From Tillandsia leiboldiana (Eukaryota; Streptophyta; Magnoliopsida; Poales; Bromeliaceae), in contig CM055066.1 in assembly GCA_029204045.2 (NCBI GenBank), positions 21,804,120 through 21,868,119 on the forward strand: DNA of 64,000 nt, read 5' to 3'. The notes under the pieces are model-generated. The model saw nothing but the letters and a program-made list of their open reading frames with translations, was not told the origin of the DNA and did no database searches. The translations under genes were made by a program, and so were the position numbers. Shown in pieces: positions 44,889 to 56,008 of the stretch; the stretch's first letter is position 1, and each line of letters begins with the position of its first letter.

Positions 44889-47454
44889 ATAAGCTTTTAA
44901 AGGATTCAAAGAACGTGGCAAAGCAAAACAAGAGTTTGAGAAGAAGATTGCAGGATCTTGAAGAAGAAGCTAAAAAGGCAACTTATCTCTCAAACGCTCT
45001 TGATGTGGAAAGGGACAATTTGATCAAAGTAAATGTTTCCCTTCAAGAGAAGAACGAGCATTTCGAGAAGGAACACAACAAGTTGGTGGATAAAGCTAAT
45101 TACTTCTTGAAGCTCTACTCCGAGGCTCGACAAGAGAAGATGGAGATGACGAAGACCATTTTCCAACTTAAGGAAGATTTGAAGCGTTTCTCTTCCGGAA
45201 GGAGCAAGTTGGATGAGATGCTTGGTCTTGGTCAAACGGATCGTTTGGGCGTTGGATACGATCGAACTGGAGACAATCCTAGTTCGAGTGAAACAATTTT
45301 TGTGCCTCAGTCGGTTGCTCCTCCTCCTCCTTCACCGACGAAACTCAACGCATCCAACGACAACAAGCCTACTTCACCTACTTTGGGTTCGACATGTACA
45401 AAGGTATGTTTTCGTTGCAGTTTTGCAGGGCATGTAAGAAGAGATTGCACGACTGGAGCAAAACGATCAAATCAAGCGCCTCTTGCAACAACTACCAACG
45501 AGTTCATTCCCCATAAATCAAAGGAGAATTTTTCAAAGGTAAAGAACCCCGGTAGTACACCTAACAAGACGACGTCATCATGGATTGCAAAGAAAAGTGA
45601 TCAATCAAACAAGACGCATTCACCAAGGAGAATAACTTCACAATCATTACCGATCCAAAACTCAAAAGGTTTGGGTGCGCAAAGGTGAATTCTTCCCTTG
45701 TCTTGTCATTCATACATCACTGCATGCTTATGACAACTCGTCTTGGTATCTGGATAGTGGATGTTCCCGTCATATGACCGGTGACAAAAATTGTTTTCAA
45801 ACTTTAGAGAAAACCTCCGGAGGACTTGTAGTCTTCGGAGACGGTCGTTCTTCTAAAATTGTTGAAAAATGAATAATTACTATTCCAGATGGCCCAGTTT
45901 TGAACAATGTTTTATTTGTTGAAGGCCTTGAGACTAACCTCATTAGCATTAGTCAATTGTGTGATAATGGCTTTTCAGTTAATTTCTCATCTGTTGAATG
46001 TATTGTAACTGATAAGGACCATTCATTCTTTTTGAAAGGGGTTAGGTCTGAAAACAATTGCTATGTAGTTCCTAACAAAATTTCTGAACATTGTAACCTA
46101 TTGTCACTTGATAATGAAACTCTTTGGCATGAAAGAATAGGTCACATTAATTTTAAGGAACTAGCTAGAATTTCTAACAAAGACGTGGTTAAGGGTGTTC
46201 CTAAACTATCTTTTAAAGAAAACATTGTGTGTGGAGGTTGCCAAAAGGGAAAACAATCAAGGGCCACGCACAAGAACTTAAACCACGTGGGAACCAAACG
46301 GCCACTTGAATTATTGCACATGGACTTAATGGGGCCGACTCGTCAACCAAGTTTGGGAGGTAAATGGTACATTTTTCTTTTGGTTGATGATTTCTCTAGA
46401 TATTCATGGGTAACATTTTTAAAAGAGAAAGCGAATACTTTCGATTCTTTTCATGAGATATGTCATCGTGTTATGATTGAGAAAAATGAAAAGATCGTTT
46501 GTGTTCGAAGTGATAGAGGTGGAGAATTCATCAATTCTAAATTCATTGATTTTTGCACTTCCAATGGCATAAAACATGAATTCTCTGCACCCTATACACC
46601 TCAACAGAATGGTGTAGTCGAGCGCAAAAACAGAGTAGTACAAGAGATGGCGCGTGTTATGCTTCACAGCCGGAAACTCCCGTTATATTTTTGGGCTGAA
46701 GCAGTTAACACCGCGGTCTACGTAATTAATCGTGTTTATTTGCACCCGGGTACTTCGAATACACCATATGAGCTATGGTTTTGTAGAAAACCAAATATCA
46801 AATATTTTCGAATCTTTGGATGTCGCTGTTACATTTTACGTGATCGCGAGAATCTTGGAAAATTCGACTCTCGAAGTGACGAAGGAATTTTCATGGGTTA
46901 TTCTACAAACAGTAGAGCATATCGGGTTTTTAATCTCGAATCTAAAACGATGGTAGAATCTTTTAATATTAAAGTAGATGAAGCTTTTCATTTTTCATCT
47001 GATAAATCTACCCCTGATATGTCTCTTGATGATGATACTCCTGTAAAAGATATTGCATCTTCTCATAATAATTCTTCTGATTATATTGATGTATCCCATG
47101 GTTATTCTAGTTTATCTGATGTGCAGGAATCGTCACACATACCTCCGAGCACTCCGTTACCGCAAACGCTACGTATCTCCAAGGACCATCCAGAGTCAAA
47201 TATCATTGGAGATCCACAAGAAGGAGTCAGGACTCGGAGACAGTTGGTTTGTGGAGTTGCATGTTACGTCTCCATGTTGGAACCAAAGAACGTTGATGAA
47301 GCTCTTCAAGACGATTATTGGATTGAAGCTATGCAAGAAGAGCTCCATCAATTTGAAAGGAACAAAGTCAGGGAACTAACGAAGCCCCCGAAGCAACACA
47401 ACATAATTGGTACTAAGTGGATTTTCAAGAACAAGAAAAACGAGGATGTACCAT
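44889..47454 (+). pseudogene. SIRE-type Ty1-copia gag-pol fragment (SIRE-3)
   Basis: The coding frame starts in mid-gag at 44892 (KLLKDSKNVAKQN), followed by a long charged coiled coil and a second CCHC knuckle (C-x2-C-x4-H-x4-C, CFRCSFAGHVRRDC, near 45407). Protease follows with WYLDSGCSRHMTG (near 45745), then a GAG-pre-integrase zinc region (HERIGH to CGGCQKGK), integrase with HMDLMGP, VRSDRGGEF and PQQNGVVERKN carrying the D, D and E residues, and the start of RT (WIEAMQEELHQFE, GTKWIFKNKK). A frameshift lies near 45680 and a TGA at 45870. It is cut by gypsy D on the left and by A'' at 47455 on the right. ACCAT (47450-47454) is the candidate TSD of A''. Confidence 0.92.
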
Positions 47455-48948
47455 TGTCACGCCCCGGGTGTAAACCAGAACCCAGGCTCGTCTACAGATC
47501 CGCCGTGCACCCGGAATTTCCCGTGTACACGAAGCGCTGGTAACCTGCTCAGATAGATAGATAAAATAAAAGAGCATAACAGAGCTAACTACAACTAGTA
47601 CAACTCAGATAAAAGCAGAAAAGAAAATACAACATAGCTCTCAAAAATATACAAATGTCTCTCCCAGCTCACCAAATAAAATACATCCAGCTGGCCGAAG
47701 CCAGACCCAAAATAAAAGGAAGTACAACAGTCTGAGTGTACCGGGGATACATCAAAATCTATCAAACTCTGGATCAGGGAAGCATCTAGCTAATCAACGA
47801 TCCTCTTACCTCGGTCCTGAGAAGAGGGTCCCGCAACTCCCGCAGAGGACTCTGCAAAACAAAGGGGAAAAAGAAGAGGGAAAAAGAGTGGGGGTGAGAA
47901 CTACTATAAAAACAGTAGCCTCCCCTAGTGGGTAAACCTCAACTCGTACATGCCCACTAGGACTACCAGAGGCGAAAAGAATAAAGTGGTAAACTATATG
48001 CGTGGATACTGATAAAAATACCACTAATATGCCTCTACATGCCCAGCTAAAAAGATAGCTAAATGTATGCATCAGAATATCAAAGCCTGTCTGAATAACC
48101 CAATCACTACACCAGTAAACACTGGGACTGCCTGCGGTGCCTGCCAAATCGGGTTTGCCAGCCTACGCATAACACCGATAGGGGATAGGAGTCTCAAGGA
48201 CTCAAGTCTGCATATCGCGCACTCCGGAGTGGCACTCGAGGGGAGCGACCCACACGAGCATAATGCCTGAGTAATAAGTGTCCAAGGAAAAATAAGTCCG
48301 CAAGACTGGATCATGACACTGATCTAAATGGAACAGGTCCATCCACTAAAAAGAAAGCCCAAATCCCTTCCCCGATCTGATGCAACAACAACTGTCCGGT
48401 CAATCGCCCAAAATCCGCGATCGCCGCAATACCCTGCCTACACAGCCTGCCTGTCCCGAAACCCAAGTATCTGCCTACTCTATCCCAGCCCCTGCCCTAA
48501 CCCGGGCATGACATCCCCTATGTCAAGATAACTGGAGAAAATGAAATCATGGTTTCTCCTAAGTCAATTCCAGCATGATAGTTCAGCAGAAAAAGGTGGG
48601 CTAACTAGGTGACCATTTAAGCATGCAAAAGTCCTTTACTAAGCAAGATAATTTTAGTATTCCAATTCTTACATTATGCCTTGGTTAAAATATCCGAAAT
48701 ATTAACCTACCATAAGCTGATTTAGACACATGCATAAGTCCTTCAATAAACATTAAGTATGAAACGGATTTAGCCGGTTATTACCATTTATTAGTGTCTA
48801 GTCCTCTAAAGATACAAGTATCAATCGTGAGCCCTTTTCTTTTCATTAAGCATGCTATGTTCATTTTTACTAGTGTGATAGCAACATTACACCGGAATAG
48901 CTCAAATATGCCTAGTGGGTTATTCCAAGTAAGAGGTTAACAACGGTA
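47455..48948 (-). repeat. A-type gypsy LTR (A''), U5-side part
   Basis: The minus-strand LTR end CGTGACA is at 47455-47461. Homology continues through the U5 of A and A', including the 42-nt exon-like segment (47810-47851) and the block GGGTCGCTCCCCTCGAG with ACTCCGGAGT (about 48221-48262). Because the U5 end abuts copia coding sequence without PBS, it is a 3' LTR or solo LTR. It is cut at 48948 by SIRE-2, with CGGTA (48944-48948) as candidate TSD. No gene is present. Confidence 0.88.
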
Positions 48949-49502
48949 TGTTACGACATTTTGGTGTTGGCATATTTCGTGAGTCAAGTCAGTGAGTTGA
49001 GTCGGAGTCTTAAAGGGATCAAATTGTCAATCAGCAATCAAAGACTTAGAGAAGATTCAACAAGAGCTCAAGTTGACACTCAGTGTCTTGAGTCTTGAAG
49101 ATTGAAGTTGAAGAATTGTGGATCAGTTACATCAATCTCAAGAAGAAAGTATTCAAAAGGATCAGGTATGGTTAACTAAATAATTTTGGTGATCCGAATA
49201 CTTTCTTATAGTGTAGAAACACTTGGAAGAATTTTTAATTGCATAAAAATCAAAAACTGGACATGGGGCATGTTCAGGATCCGGATCAGATGATCCAATC
49301 CGGATCCCGAAGGGTATTAGTTCATGTGCAAATCCAATCCGGATCCAAGCCTATTCTGATCCGGATCCCGAACATTGGATGTTGCTGAAATTCATGAACG
49401 ATCCGGATCGGGAAGTTCAATCCGGATCCCGAACCCTTGGTTTTCTGGAATTGTCTATCACGCTACGACGATCCGGATCGCAGTAAATCCGATCCGGATC
49501 AC
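48949..49502 (+). repeat. 5' LTR of SIRE-2 copia, U3 part
   Basis: Starts TGTTACGACA and matches the left LTR at 1525-960 in opposite orientation. From about 49275 it holds many ATCCGGAT palindromes separated by 10-30 bases. It is interrupted by LARD B after ATCAC (49498-49502). The LTR resumes at 60544. Confidence 0.92.
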
Positions 49503-52500
49503 TGTGGTGTCCCTGATCCCCGTGTGGCTTCTCCCATGAACCGTGGTGTAGAACACCTAGTGTTGGTGTATCTGGTCCATAGTGCATCAAAGGGATGCCA
49601 CAGATGGACCCTGTGTGATATCCACAGCTGGATTGGCCTTCGGCTGCATTTGCCGAATTTTTGAAATTTATTTGGGCCAAACAGAGGGTGGATTTGGATT
49701 CAGCACGGAAAAACGCTTGAAAACGGCTATTTGCTTGTTTGATTTGGAGTCCGGATGCCCAAAAACGGACCCCCGGAAGTTTTCGCTGAATTTCGGTGCA
49801 TGGGAGGGGCCGTGGACCGCCGGCTGCCACGTGGCGGCTTGTGATTGGGCCGGTCCGCAGCGCTCGGTCCACAGTGGGGAGCGGCTGGGTGCACGGATCG
49901 TGCATGGACACGTGGCGCCGCCTGATTGGCGGGCTCGTGAGGCGCGGTCCACAGTTTTTGCGCGACGGTGCATGGACCGGGGCGGGGGGACACGTGGCAT
50001 ACCCCGGTTGGTCGGTGCACGCGGCACGGTCCACGGAACCTGAGTTGGGTGCGTGGACCGGGTGCACAGGACACGTGTCGTCACGCCATTCGCGGGCTCA
50101 CGAGGCGCGGTGCACCGGGTCGCGGGCGTGCGCCTCGGGGCGCGTGCGTGGCAGGCGGCCAGTGCGGCGCCTGCCCGCACGTGTGACCGCGACAGTGGTA
50201 GGGCCACGTGTCGCCCTGCCACTGGCGGGTGCCACCTACCCAGTTTGACCGGGTAGGTGCCACGTGGCAGCAGCTCGCGCGCCCCGCACAGCTGTTTGCT
50301 GTGCGGGACACGCGTCGGGCCCCGGGAGGGCCACGTGGCCGCTCCCGGCGCGCCCCGCACAGCTGTTTGCTGTCCGGGTGACGTGGCCGCCCCAGGTTTT
50401 TCCGGGCGGCTACAGTGTTTGGGCCTTGCGCCCGGATTCGGGCGCCCGAAAGTTCGGGTGCGCCCGAATCTTGGGACTAAATGGGAATTTCCCCATTTGT
50501 TTTTCTGCTGCCTATTTAAAGGCCGAGCTCCCTTCCTCTTCGGCTTTTTGGCATTTCTGAGCGTCAAACCGAGGAGAGTTCTTCACCAAAGTTGATCCTC
50601 TCTCTGTCAAGCTTCCATCTGCAGAGTTTGGTGATTTTTGGGGGCACGCTTTTCGAGATTCTCTTTTTCTTGGCTCGGCGCGACGTTCTTTCTTCGGTGC
50701 TTCTTCCGTCGCTCTTCAGTGTACGAGCTCCCCCGACCTACTCCGACAATCTTTTCGAGCGATTTCTTCGCTGCTGGATTCGTAACAGGTGAGGCTACGA
50801 TTTTGGCTTTCTCGTACATTTTCAGATTTCGCGTTTTTCGAGGAGTTTTCTCATGCTCACTGGGACCCTTTTTGCTGTGAGATTTTGGTGAGGGTAGCAC
50901 CTTCCCTTGAGGAGATCTTCGCGTACGAGTCTCGGATCAAGACGTGCTTATAGACTTTTTTCATCTACTCGACGCGAGGATCATCGTAGATATTTCTTGG
51001 AATTTTTGGAGACCTTCCCGAAGGTATACACTTTTCCTTTTATCTGTACAAGAGTTTACAGTTGAATGGTTTTGGGATTGTGCGCACCGATACTGTGGAA
51101 TTTATAACTTGGCCTACGGTGCTCGGAATTGGACGTGCAGGTACCCGTTTCGAAGCTATCGACGCGAGGATCGCTGTGGTATTTTTCTAAGAATTTTTTG
51201 AGTTCGTTTTACAGGTGAAAATTTCGCAGCAAGTGGACTGTTTCCAGCAGATTTGTAAAACCTGGATTTTATTGGATTTAAAGTATAACTGTAGCCTTAT
51301 GTTGTACCCAGGTGGGATTTTGGACTGTACGGGGCATACTGGACTGTGAGTTGCTGTTTTTGGTTTTATCAGCTGTAGAACTTGGGCAGATCAGCGTTTT
51401 CAGGTGGGTGGCTTGCTTTCAAGATCTATGGACTGTGCTCTAATTCTATCGTTATAGAATCATGCATGATAGGGATTGGACTTGGGTAGCATGCTAGAAG
51501 TAGGAATTGTTGTTCCTAGTATTATCTGTTGATCTTGTGATCTTTTATTTCCTTCTATCATGTTAAATAATCGTTATCTTGGAACTTGACCTAGCACCCC
51601 GTCATATGTTGCATGTGTAACCAGACCAGTAGAAAACCCTCACTTGGGCTAGGGTTATTTATGTTTAGACCTCCACACTTTATGCTTCATTCCTGGACTT
51701 AGTGTTATCCTCGCCCGGGTAGTGGGCCGAGCGGTCGGGACTTCTTTTTAGTGTGGGTTGCATTTGCACTCGTGCTTGGGAGCAGAGTGGAGACTGGTTG
51801 ATGCAGTGGTTCGCTTGTCTGTACCGGGAACCGTTTGGGGTAAACGGTGGACCCGGGAGATCTGGTTTTCCCCTGTTTGGGTTGTCGCCACTGTGTTAGT
51901 GGCGGTAGTTTTCTAGTGATAGCCGGACCTAGGACCCAGAACCCTTTTCGACATACACATGATTTTAGTCTACCAATGTTTTCTTCCAAACATCGAAGGG
52001 CCGCTGGAGTCTGTTCTTGTTTGATTGGACAAAGGCATCAGCCCTTCGGGGTTTGGGTAAAACACTTGTTTTCTAACTGTTTTTCTAAAAAGAACTAAAA
52101 TCATTAAATATGGATTTCTTCCAGATCAAATTAGTTTTCAATAAGAAATGTCACCTTTTTCCTGTAAATCTCCCCACTCGAAAGGATTCGAGTGGTCTGG
52201 GTTCTAGGGGCCGTTCCTCTGTCGGGACGAAAGCCACGGGGGCCGAGCCTGAAACCTGTTCTTGTTTGATAGGGTTGTAGGTGTAGGTCTCCCGGGACTT
52301 TCGGGCCCTGTTGGTGTCTTCTGCGAGTTGTACTGTGATTATTGCTTTCCCGAACTATAAGGGATCGGGAACTTCGATAGTCGGAGCCTAGAGTCTATTC
52401 TTGTTTGATAGGGTTCTTAGCACCGGTCTATCGGGTTTCCGAACCCTTATGGTGTCGGTCTTTCTGGAGAGTTTAGTGTTCTGTTGTGGGAGCCGTCTGG

Positions 52501-53451
52501 TGGACGGTGGCCCCAGCTGTGTGACTTCCAGCTTGTGGTTGAGAGTTGGTGTTGTCGGTCGATCTTGTTGATCGTGGTTTGGACTATAGCCTGCATGAGC
52601 CATATTTGAGCTCGACAGAGATACGCGGATACTTTCCTCGGTGGGGTCGCTCCCCTCGAGAGCCACTCCGGAGTTGGGCCTGTTACTTGCTATCGCGACT
52701 TGTCGACGCCGTCCCTCTGACTGGGCCAGTAGTGGCAGTCACGGACACCCTACGGTAGACCCGTCCTGTTGAGGATGTGCGGCAGTAGGTGGGCGCAGGT
52801 TTGACTGGACCCTTTGAGGCAGTCAGTTTAGATTTGGTGGGTTTACTGTGAGTGTTAGTAGATGCATCATGTTTCATCTGTTCCTTTTCTTGAGCATCTA
52901 GATAGAGGCATAGTAGCTGTAGAGTTACTTTTCCAGCCCTTTCATTTCAGTATTATATTGTTACTTTATGCCTCTAGTAGACTTAGTGGGCAGTCCGTCG
53001 GGCTTGTTGGCGGCACCCACTGAGAACTACTTGGGACGTAGTTCTCACACCCGTCGTGGTGTATTTTTTTCCCACAGGGACTTCTACTCCGGTTCCTGCT
53101 GTTCCTGTTGCTGCTTCTTCTGATCGAGGTAAGGGAGTCGCGAGATAGTTCCCTACCAGTCGTCGTCCAGAGAGTAGATGTACCCTTATTACTTTTGAGA
53201 GTTCCTGTTGAGAGAACTTTGTAGTGAGGTATAGAGTTGTATTTATTTTACTGCTCGAGAGACTCTTGTACTTTTGGTGAGGACTTGTGTTGTATATAGT
53301 TTTTATTTCTAGCAGTTTTACTTTCAGCTCTGATATCTGCATAGTATAGATGCTCTTTTGCAGGTTAGTCGCTTCGCCCATACGGGGCTTCCCGTATGGG
53401 CGGCGGATCTGTTGGCGAGCCGGGTCGCAGTTTCGACACCGGGGCGTGACA
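49503..53451 (+). repeat. 5' LTR of LARD B
   Basis: U3 is GC-rich with eight CACGTG motifs between about 49827 and 50336. The probable TATA box is TATTTAAA (50513-50520). In the transcribed part are donor-like ACAGGTGAGG near 50788, several copies of a TGTTCTTGTTTGAT module (52011, 52256, 52393), the GGGTCGCTCCCCTCGAG/ACTCCGGAGT block (about 52646-52675), a 10-bp perfect hairpin (53021-53047) and a 51-nt exon-like segment (53078-53128). It ends CGTGACA. Confidence 0.92.
53078..53128 (+). other. Putative 51-nt leader exon in LARD B LTR
   Basis: Preceded by a T-rich tract and CCCACAG, followed by GTAAGGG. It ends TGATCGAG exactly as the 42-nt segment in A does. The 3' LTR has it at 59585-59635. 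The sequence in between is diverged, but both ends are conserved. Confidence 0.48.
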
Positions 53452-53458
53452 GATTAGG

Positions 53459-53471
53459 TGGTATCAGAGCC
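53459..53471 (+). other. Primer-binding site of LARD B
   Basis: TGGTATCAGAGCC, complementary to initiator tRNA-Met, after LTR end and GATTAGG. Confidence 0.95.
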
Positions 53472-53553
53472 TAGGTTGTAGGTCATTGTGGACTTAGAAA
53501 CCCTAGGCTTGTGGTTGGACATTAGGATGACTACGTGAGAGTCGTGACTGTTA

Positions 53554-53687
53554 GCGAGAGTCCTGATTGAGTTTTATACTCTCCCAAGGGGTGGGATGAG
53601 TGACTGGCATGTTTATGCTCCTAAGCGATTATGTTGGCTGCAGACAACATAATGCTAAGGAATGGATGACATGTCCTAGACTTTCGC
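53554..53687 (+). promoter_or_regulatory. Structured gag leader of LARD B
   Basis: GCGAGAGTC (53554-53562) can pair with GACTTTCGC (53679-53687) with one G-U. Inside are the hairpin ACTC-TCCCA/TGGGA-T-GAGT (53578-53601) and the TTATGTTG/CAACATAA hairpin (53629-53652) with apical G-CTGCAG-A. The gag ATG follows 64 bases later. Order and spacing match A, A', C and D. Confidence 0.8.
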
Positions 53688-53751
53688 TGGATTGGGTCGA
53701 GTGTTGTTTGGTACTGTCCTGATGGTTGCTTGTGTGTTGCAGGTAGGCACG

Positions 53752-55197
53752 ATGCCTCCCCGACGCAGGGTGCAGACGCGTTCTCAGCCTTTTCCCTCCG
53801 ATGAGCCCGAGCAGGAGGACTCGGGGCAGGGGCAGCAGAGGGAGGTTCTGGAGCTCCGTGCCCAGGTGGCACAGTTGTCTGAGGCGGTGCGGCGCCAGGA
53901 GGAGACATCTCAGCGCCAGGAGGAGGCTTCTCGGCGCCAGGAGGAGGCCTTTGGTCGGATGATGCTTCTTTTAGAGCAGAGGACGCAGCCTGTGGTAGCA
54001 CCCCCTGTGTGTTCGCCTGTGCCTTCTTCGCCAGCTGTGGCGCCCCCTGTGGTTCCGCCAGCGCCGGCTATTCCTGTCGAGCCGGTTTCTATCATACCAC
54101 CGCCTGGATCGATGGGACCTTTGACTTCAGCTGAGCAGAGTGCGGTGGTGGATCTGTTGATGAGGTTCCGCCGGTTTGATCCACCCCGTTTTTTCGGTAT
54201 GAGTACTGAGCCGTGGGAGGCAGAGTCTTGGATCACGGCCATGGAGCGTCATTTTGAGAGTTTGTTCGTTGAGGATCGATTTCGGGTCTTTTTGGCTGCA
54301 CACTACTTGGAGGGCAACGCCGAGGCTTGGTGGCGGCGTGTGCGGCCTGCTGGTCCGCCTGGGACGCAGATTCTTCCCTGGGCGGAGTTCCGCAGACTTC
54401 TTTTAGGGGCCTTCTTTCCTGAGAGTGTTCGCCAGAGATTGGAGGAGCAGTTGAGAAATCTCCGCCAGGGAGATCGGCCCGTGAATGCATACATAGCCGA
54501 ATTCAATCAGCTGTTGGCTAGTATGCCTCACGTGGCCAGGGACGAGTCTCACCGGATCTACATGTTCGAGCGGGGGCTGCGCCGGGATATTTATCAGCTT
54601 GTTCGCTCCTGCAGATTACAGACTTTGGAGGCATCGATGGAGCAGGCGTTATATGTTGAGTCTGGAGAGGCAGTGATGTCAGAGGTGGCTCTAGCCCCCG
54701 TAGTGATTCCTGGGGCGAAGCGCCCAGCACCGGATGATGAGGGTCAGACGAGCGGGCAGGGACCTCCGAGACCTCCACGATCTCATCCTGAGGGTCGTGG
54801 GTTTCGTAGGCGCCGGAGATCTGGTGAGCCCCAGCAGCAGCATCAGCGGTATCGGCAGCAGCGGCAGGAGCGGTGTGTCATCTGTGGCGGGCCTCATCCA
54901 CCGTCGCAGTGTGATCAGAGACAGGGGCGGTGTTTCCTCTGTGGAGAGTTGGGACATTTCCGCGCAGCTTGCCCCCAGGCCATTTTGTCAGTGCGGCCGA
55001 TTGCGACAGCACCCCCCTTGCCCATCCATGCAGCGGGAACCCCTCCGGCACACCAGCTGACAGAGTGGGCCACGACGTCGGGACAGACGGGACGACGACC
55101 TGCAGCACCCAGTGGACGGGTTTATGCAGCCCTGGTGGAGGACACCCCGGCAGCGGATCATGCCGCGGCAGGTATGATTTTTATTTCAGTTAGCTGA
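53752..55197 (+). CDS. Gag protein of LARD B (intact, no pol)
   Basis: A 481-residue frame from MPPRRRVQTRSQ. The upstream in-frame ATG at 53692 is disfavoured by homology with A and C. Residues about 25-80 form a glutamate/arginine-rich coiled coil with repeated RQEEAS-type units. The retrotransposon gag core spans about 145-310 (EPWEAESWITAM, AEAWWRRVRP, LRRDIYQLV). Two zinc knuckles follow (CVICGGPHPPSQC and canonical CFLCGELGHFRAAC). The frame stops after a stretch homologous to A just before the protease (VYAALVEDTPAADH). It probably forms or joins virus-like particles. An uninterrupted frame in a pol-less element suggests recent origin or selection on gag. Confidence 0.93.
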   Translation: MPPRRRVQTRSQPFPSDEPEQEDSGQGQQREVLELRAQVAQLSEAVRRQEETSQRQEEASRRQEEAFGRMMLLLEQRTQPVVAPPVCSPVPSSPAVAPPVVPPAPAIPVEPVSIIPPPGSMGPLTSAEQSAVVDLLMRFRRFDPPRFFGMSTEPWEAESWITAMERHFESLFVEDRFRVFLAAHYLEGNAEAWWRRVRPAGPPGTQILPWAEFRRLLLGAFFPESVRQRLEEQLRNLRQGDRPVNAYIAEFNQLLASMPHVARDESHRIYMFERGLRRDIYQLVRSCRLQTLEASMEQALYVESGEAVMSEVALAPVVIPGAKRPAPDDEGQTSGQGPPRPPRSHPEGRGFRRRRRSGEPQQQHQRYRQQRQERCVICGGPHPPSQCDQRQGRCFLCGELGHFRAACPQAILSVRPIATAPPLPIHAAGTPPAHQLTEWATTSGQTGRRPAAPSGRVYAALVEDTPAADHAAAGMIFISVS

Positions 55198-56008
55198 GTT
55201 GAGCATTTCTTTACCGCTGCATCCTTCTGCATTATTAGTTGAGTATCTGCATCAGCATCTTTGCATGGGTATGGGTTAGGAATTTCCGCTACATGTTTTA
55301 GCGATTGGATTCTTCCCTGTATCCTGCGAATAGAGGAGATTCGCGGTGTATGATCAGTGCAGTTGAGACTTGGGACTTCGCCGGCTGATGTGGCGATTTA
55401 AGGACAGCTCCAGGACTTGGTTTGAGCACCCAGGTTGGACTGATTGGTGCGGTGCTGTGCTACGACTGATGATGGAATGAGAGCAGTTATCCTTCTGCGA
55501 GTTGGACTGGAGGAGTTCGTTTTCTCGGATGGTCGGCGTATCCTTCCAGCAGCATCAGCTTCAGCGGCTTTGGACTGACGCCACCTCGGGAGCAGTTGTG
55601 ATGTTTTGGAATAGAGGTTGTGTCCTTAGGAGTCTCGGTTAGCGGTAGCTTTCGTTTTTGGTAGCCGCAGCAGGAACGGCACCAACACTACTCTCACTTT
55701 TCTCGCCTTTGAACTGAAATTTACGAACAGGACGAAAACTTCGGTGGATTGCTCCAGAAATGGAGACAGTGCCCGAACCTGTTCTCGTTTGATTGGGGCG
55801 AAGGCACTGATCTTTCAAAGTTTTCGGACTTTTCGCTAATTTCAGCTGTTTTCTAAATTGAGAGTTGGGGTTGATGACTTTCCTGCTGGTGGAGCCGTAC
55901 CTTTCTGGTTAGTTTAGTGTTGCGTTCTTGGTTGTTTTGTTTGTCTTGGTTTTGTGGTTGTGGTGTGTTTTTGTTTCGGGGACGAAACTTCCTTTTAGTA
56001 GGGGAGGA
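55198..56008 (+). other. Noncoding 3' interior of LARD B with pre-PPT hairpin and PPT
   Basis: No protease or RT motif is readable. About 55735-55880 resembles 17190-17330 of LARD C. A TGTTCTCGTTTGATTGG module starts at 55780. The hairpin GTTTCG-GGGA-CGAAAC is at 55973-55988, followed by the polypurine tract AGTAGGGGAGGA ending at 56008. Confidence 0.8.

Noticed and set aside
49668..50567. Minus-strand open frame of 299 codons in LARD B U3 (359 codons at 55995-57074)
   Set aside because: Not conserved in length between the two near-identical LTRs. Low-complexity Arg/Pro/Ala composition. Located in U3.
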